Shown: piece by piece, positions 5,384-7,220 of the stretch | How the letters are laid out: every line of letters begins with the position of its first letter | Position numbering within the stretch: position 1 is the first letter of the stretch | Assembly: GCA_030044295.1 (NCBI GenBank) | Contig: JASHWB010000218.1 | Span: forward strand, 1 to 7,220 | From: Candidatus Acidiferrales bacterium | GTDB lineage: Bacteria; Acidobacteriota; Terriglobia; Acidiferrales; UBA7541 | Direction of reading: 5' to 3' | Length of the DNA: 7,220 nucleotides | Notes under the pieces: model-generated | The model's input: only the letters and a program-made list of their open reading frames with translations | Told to the model about the DNA's origin: nothing | The model's database searches: none | Made by a program: the position numbers and the translations under genes

Positions 5384-5893
5384 ATGATTCATCCCATAGT
5401 TAAATACGGAGACCCGGTCCTCGAAACCCCCACGAAACCGGTGGAAAAGTTCGACGAAGAATTCCGGAAACTCACCGACGACATGTTCGAATCGATGTAC
5501 GCCGCGCAGGGAGTGGGCCTTGCGGCGCCGCAGATTGGCATCGGTTTACGCGTTACGGTAATTGACGTCACGACCGGAAAGAATCCCGAGGCTAGGCTCG
5601 TCTGCGCCAATCCGCAGATCGTCCATGCTGAGGGCGAACAGCACGAAGAAGAGGGCTGCCTCTCGATTCCCGGTTTCCGGGGGCGCGTTCTGCGGCCCGC
5701 TTTCGTAACCATCCGCGCGCAAAACGTCACTGGAGAAGAATTCGAAATGCGCAGCGAAGGCCTGTTGGCGCGCGCGTTCTGCCATGAGATCGATCACTTA
5801 GACGGAATTTTGTTCATCAGCCATCTGAGCATGCTGAAACGCGATCTGATTAAGCGCAAAATTCGCAAGCTGAGAAAAGCTGGCGAGTGGTAG
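5384..5893 (+). CDS. def: peptide deformylase
   Basis: Peptide deformylase removes the formyl group from the N-terminal methionine of new proteins at the ribosome exit; it is a metal (usually Fe2+) hydrolase. The 169-residue sequence has the three family motifs: GVGLAAPQ (43-50), EEGCLSIPG (89-97) and CHEIDHLDG (133-141). The metal ligands are Cys92, His134 and His138, Glu135 is the catalytic residue, and Gln50 contacts the substrate. The N-terminus (MIHPIVKYGDPVLETPTKPV) and length fit bacterial type 1 enzymes, and a basic C-terminal helix (LKRDLIKRKIRKLRKAG) is of the kind that binds the ribosome. The start codon at 5384 has no clear Shine-Dalgarno, so translation may depend on coupling to aroC. 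It lies seven bases before fmt, the partner enzyme that installs the formyl group. Confidence 0.97.
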   Translation: MIHPIVKYGDPVLETPTKPVEKFDEEFRKLTDDMFESMYAAQGVGLAAPQIGIGLRVTVIDVTTGKNPEARLVCANPQIVHAEGEQHEEEGCLSIPGFRGRVLRPAFVTIRAQNVTGEEFEMRSEGLLARAFCHEIDHLDGILFISHLSMLKRDLIKRKIRKLRKAGEW

Positions 5894-5900
5894 GCGCGCC

Positions 5901-6896
5901 GTGCCGCTGCGCATCGTCTTTTGCGGCACTCCCGCTTTTGCGGTTCCTTCTCTTCGGCATCTGAAAGCGCAATCCGGCTTCGAAATCGTCGGCATCGTCA
6001 CGCAGCCGGACCGCCCGCGCGGCCGCGGCCAGGAACTGGCCATGCCGGCCGTGAAGGCTGCGGCGCTCGAACTCGGCTTGGACGTTTATCAGCCGCAGAA
6101 AATCAAGACAGATGACGCGTTCGAGTATTTTCAGCGTCTGGCGCCCGATGTAGTTGCGATCATCGCCTACGGTCAAATCATTTCGCAGCGCCTGTTGGAT
6201 ATTCCGCGCCTCGGCTGGATCAATTTGCACGCCTCGCTGCTACCACGATACAGAGGCGCCGCTCCGATCAACTGGGCCATCATCAACGGAGAATCCCACA
6301 CGGGGCTGACCACCATGCGAATCGATGCTGGCCTTGACACCGGCCCGACGCTCCTGCGCCATAAGACAGAAATCGGCCGCGATGAAACGGCTCCAGAGCT
6401 CACCGCTCGGCTTGCCGAAGCCGGCGCTCCGCTCATAGCCGAGACTCTCCGCAGACTTGATCGCGGCGAGGTCGAACCACTTCCGCAGCGCGATTCCGTG
6501 GCCTCTTATGCGCCTCCGCTCCGCAAGCAAGACAGCCGCATCGATTGGCAGCTCCCGGCGGATCAAATTTACAATCGGATTCGCGGCCTCGAACCGTGGC
6601 CCGGCGCATTCACCACATTTCGCGGCAAAACCTGCCGCATCTGGGGACACCCGCTTTCTATCAAAGACTTTCCGCAGCCAGCGAACGCCGCTTCGCGGCT
6701 CGTCCTCAAGCCGTCGGTGTCGATGCCCTCAGACTCCCCGGGCGCAATTCGTCTACATGGCTCGCTGATTTGCATTCATGGTGCCGGAGGCGGGCTTGTG
6801 CTCACATTCGCCCAGCTGGAAGGCCGCAAGCGTGTCACAGCGCAGGAATTCGCCAGCGGCGCGCATCTCACTCCGTCCGATCGATTCGGCGATTAG
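5901..6896 (+). CDS. fmt: methionyl-tRNA formyltransferase
   Basis: Fmt transfers a formyl group from 10-formyltetrahydrofolate to Met-tRNA(fMet), marking the initiator tRNA. The 331-residue product starts at GTG 5901 (MPLRIVFCGTPAFAVPSL), only seven bases after the def stop. Catalytic residues are visible: Asn108 and His110 in INLHASLLPRYRGAAPINWA and Asp146 in DAGLDTGPT. The loop TQPDRPRGRGQ (34-44) matches the tRNA-acceptor-contacting region of the family. The C-terminal domain, from about residue 210 (IDW, IYNRIRGLEPWPGAFTTF), is the tRNA-binding OB-like fold, and the end VTAQEFASG is typical. The length is slightly above E. coli Fmt (315 aa), owing to a loop near 255-282. A weak AGG lies about eight bases before the GTG. 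No rsmB/sun gene follows, unlike the order seen in many bacteria. Confidence 0.97.
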   Translation: MPLRIVFCGTPAFAVPSLRHLKAQSGFEIVGIVTQPDRPRGRGQELAMPAVKAAALELGLDVYQPQKIKTDDAFEYFQRLAPDVVAIIAYGQIISQRLLDIPRLGWINLHASLLPRYRGAAPINWAIINGESHTGLTTMRIDAGLDTGPTLLRHKTEIGRDETAPELTARLAEAGAPLIAETLRRLDRGEVEPLPQRDSVASYAPPLRKQDSRIDWQLPADQIYNRIRGLEPWPGAFTTFRGKTCRIWGHPLSIKDFPQPANAASRLVLKPSVSMPSDSPGAIRLHGSLICIHGAGGGLVLTFAQLEGRKRVTAQEFASGAHLTPSDRFGD

Positions 6897-6924
6897 CCTA
6901 TCCAATTCGTCCAGGCAAGCTATA

Positions 6925-6954
6925 TTGACTCTAGGTTCGCCACCGTACTAATGT
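6925..6954 (+). promoter_or_regulatory. candidate promoter for the gene starting at 7030
   Basis: TTGACT (6925-6930, five of six) is followed after 18 bases by TAATGT (6949-6954, TAnnnT pattern only). A start near 6961 would give a leader of about 70 bases. The -35 is good and the -10 weak. It suggests that the next gene may be transcribed separately from fmt, although I see no terminator hairpin after fmt. Confidence 0.35.
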
Positions 6955-7020
6955 CTCTCGCAACTTTCCACACCAGCTCTCCGCCGCAATTTAGGGTTTT
7001 CGGAGCGCTCAACTCCATAC

Positions 7021-7024
7021 GGAG
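7021..7024 (+). promoter_or_regulatory. Shine-Dalgarno before the ATG at 7030
   Basis: GGAGAAGGC directly precedes ATG 7030, with GGAG (7021-7024) five bases away. It is the main support for a gene starting at 7030. Confidence 0.6.
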
Positions 7025-7029
7025 AAGGC

Positions 7030-7220
7030 ATGCCTAACGGCGAGGAATCGCGAACGATCGATCTAAACCGGCTGATCGAGATCCTTACGATTGTCATTCA
7101 CGTGCTCGGGGCGCTGGTGACCAACTCCGAAAATCGTAGACTCTTCACGCAAGACTCGCAGGAGATCCTGGCGGGCAACTGGTCGCAAATTGCGGCCCTT
7201 TTGGAACGCGCGATTGGACT
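7030..7220 (+). CDS. start of an unrecognised gene running off the right edge (partial)
   Basis: From ATG 7030 the frame is open for 63 codons to the window end. It begins MPNGEESRTIDLNRLIEIL and continues TIVIHVLGALVTNSENRRLF, then TQDSQEILAGNWSQIAALLE. I do not recognise the family. Residues about 14-32 (IEILTIVIHVLGALV) form a hydrophobic, amphipathic helix, too short and polar-flanked to be a sure membrane segment; there is no signal-peptide pattern. The rest looks like soluble helices. The start is supported by GGAG five bases upstream and a possible promoter at 6925-6954. Codon choice resembles that of the neighbours. It could be an accessory gene or a conserved small protein; the missing 3' part prevents more. 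Confidence 0.55.
   Translation, partial: MPNGEESRTIDLNRLIEILTIVIHVLGALVTNSENRRLFTQDSQEILAGNWSQIAALLERAIG

Overview
The window looks like ordinary chromosomal DNA from a GC-rich Gram-negative bacterium. An Acidobacteriota-type organism is my best guess. It rests on the style of the Mla-like lipid transport genes (MCE protein with GxGTLGKL-type repeats and an NPKKxLxIKLGIF-type end), a small four-cysteine protein of a kind I associate with that phylum, and the codon use. This is inference from memory, not a database result. I see no transposase, phage gene, CRISPR array, tRNA or rRNA.

Layout from left to right: (1) the 3' end of an adenylate-forming acyl-ACP synthetase/acyltransferase resembling Aas, ending at 209; (2) a 441-bp stretch (210-650) with no convincing gene, ending in a strong ribosome binding site; (3) a 108-residue CxxC...C...C protein (651-977, + strand); (4) a convergent gap with a 14-bp-stem hairpin (1022-1065); (5) a minus-strand operon, read mlaE (3989-3189), mlaF (3079-2195), mlaD/MCE (2161-1088), encoding an ABC system that moves phospholipids between the inner membrane and the periplasm; (6) a divergent promoter region (about 3990-4184); (7) a plus-strand run aroC (4185-5357), def (5384-5893), fmt (5901-6896), for chorismate synthesis, N-terminal deformylation and initiator-tRNA formylation; (8) a 133-bp gap with a possible promoter, then the first 63 codons of an unrecognised gene from 7030 that runs off the end.

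Two themes stand out. The left part concerns envelope phospholipid handling: an Aas-like enzyme (lysophospholipid re-acylation) lies near a complete MlaE-MlaF-MlaD set, without MlaB or MlaC in view. The right part places the formyl-methionine cycle (def plus fmt) behind the last shikimate-pathway gene in a tight array.

I do not find an evident new defence or mobile system. The observations most worth a second look are a MlaF ATPase whose Walker B catalytic glutamate is serine, an MCE protein with five repeats at an exact 34-residue period, a hairpin whose pairing is better in the plus-strand RNA than in the minus-strand RNA, a consensus -10 box placed for a leaderless mlaF transcript, and the small four-cysteine protein.
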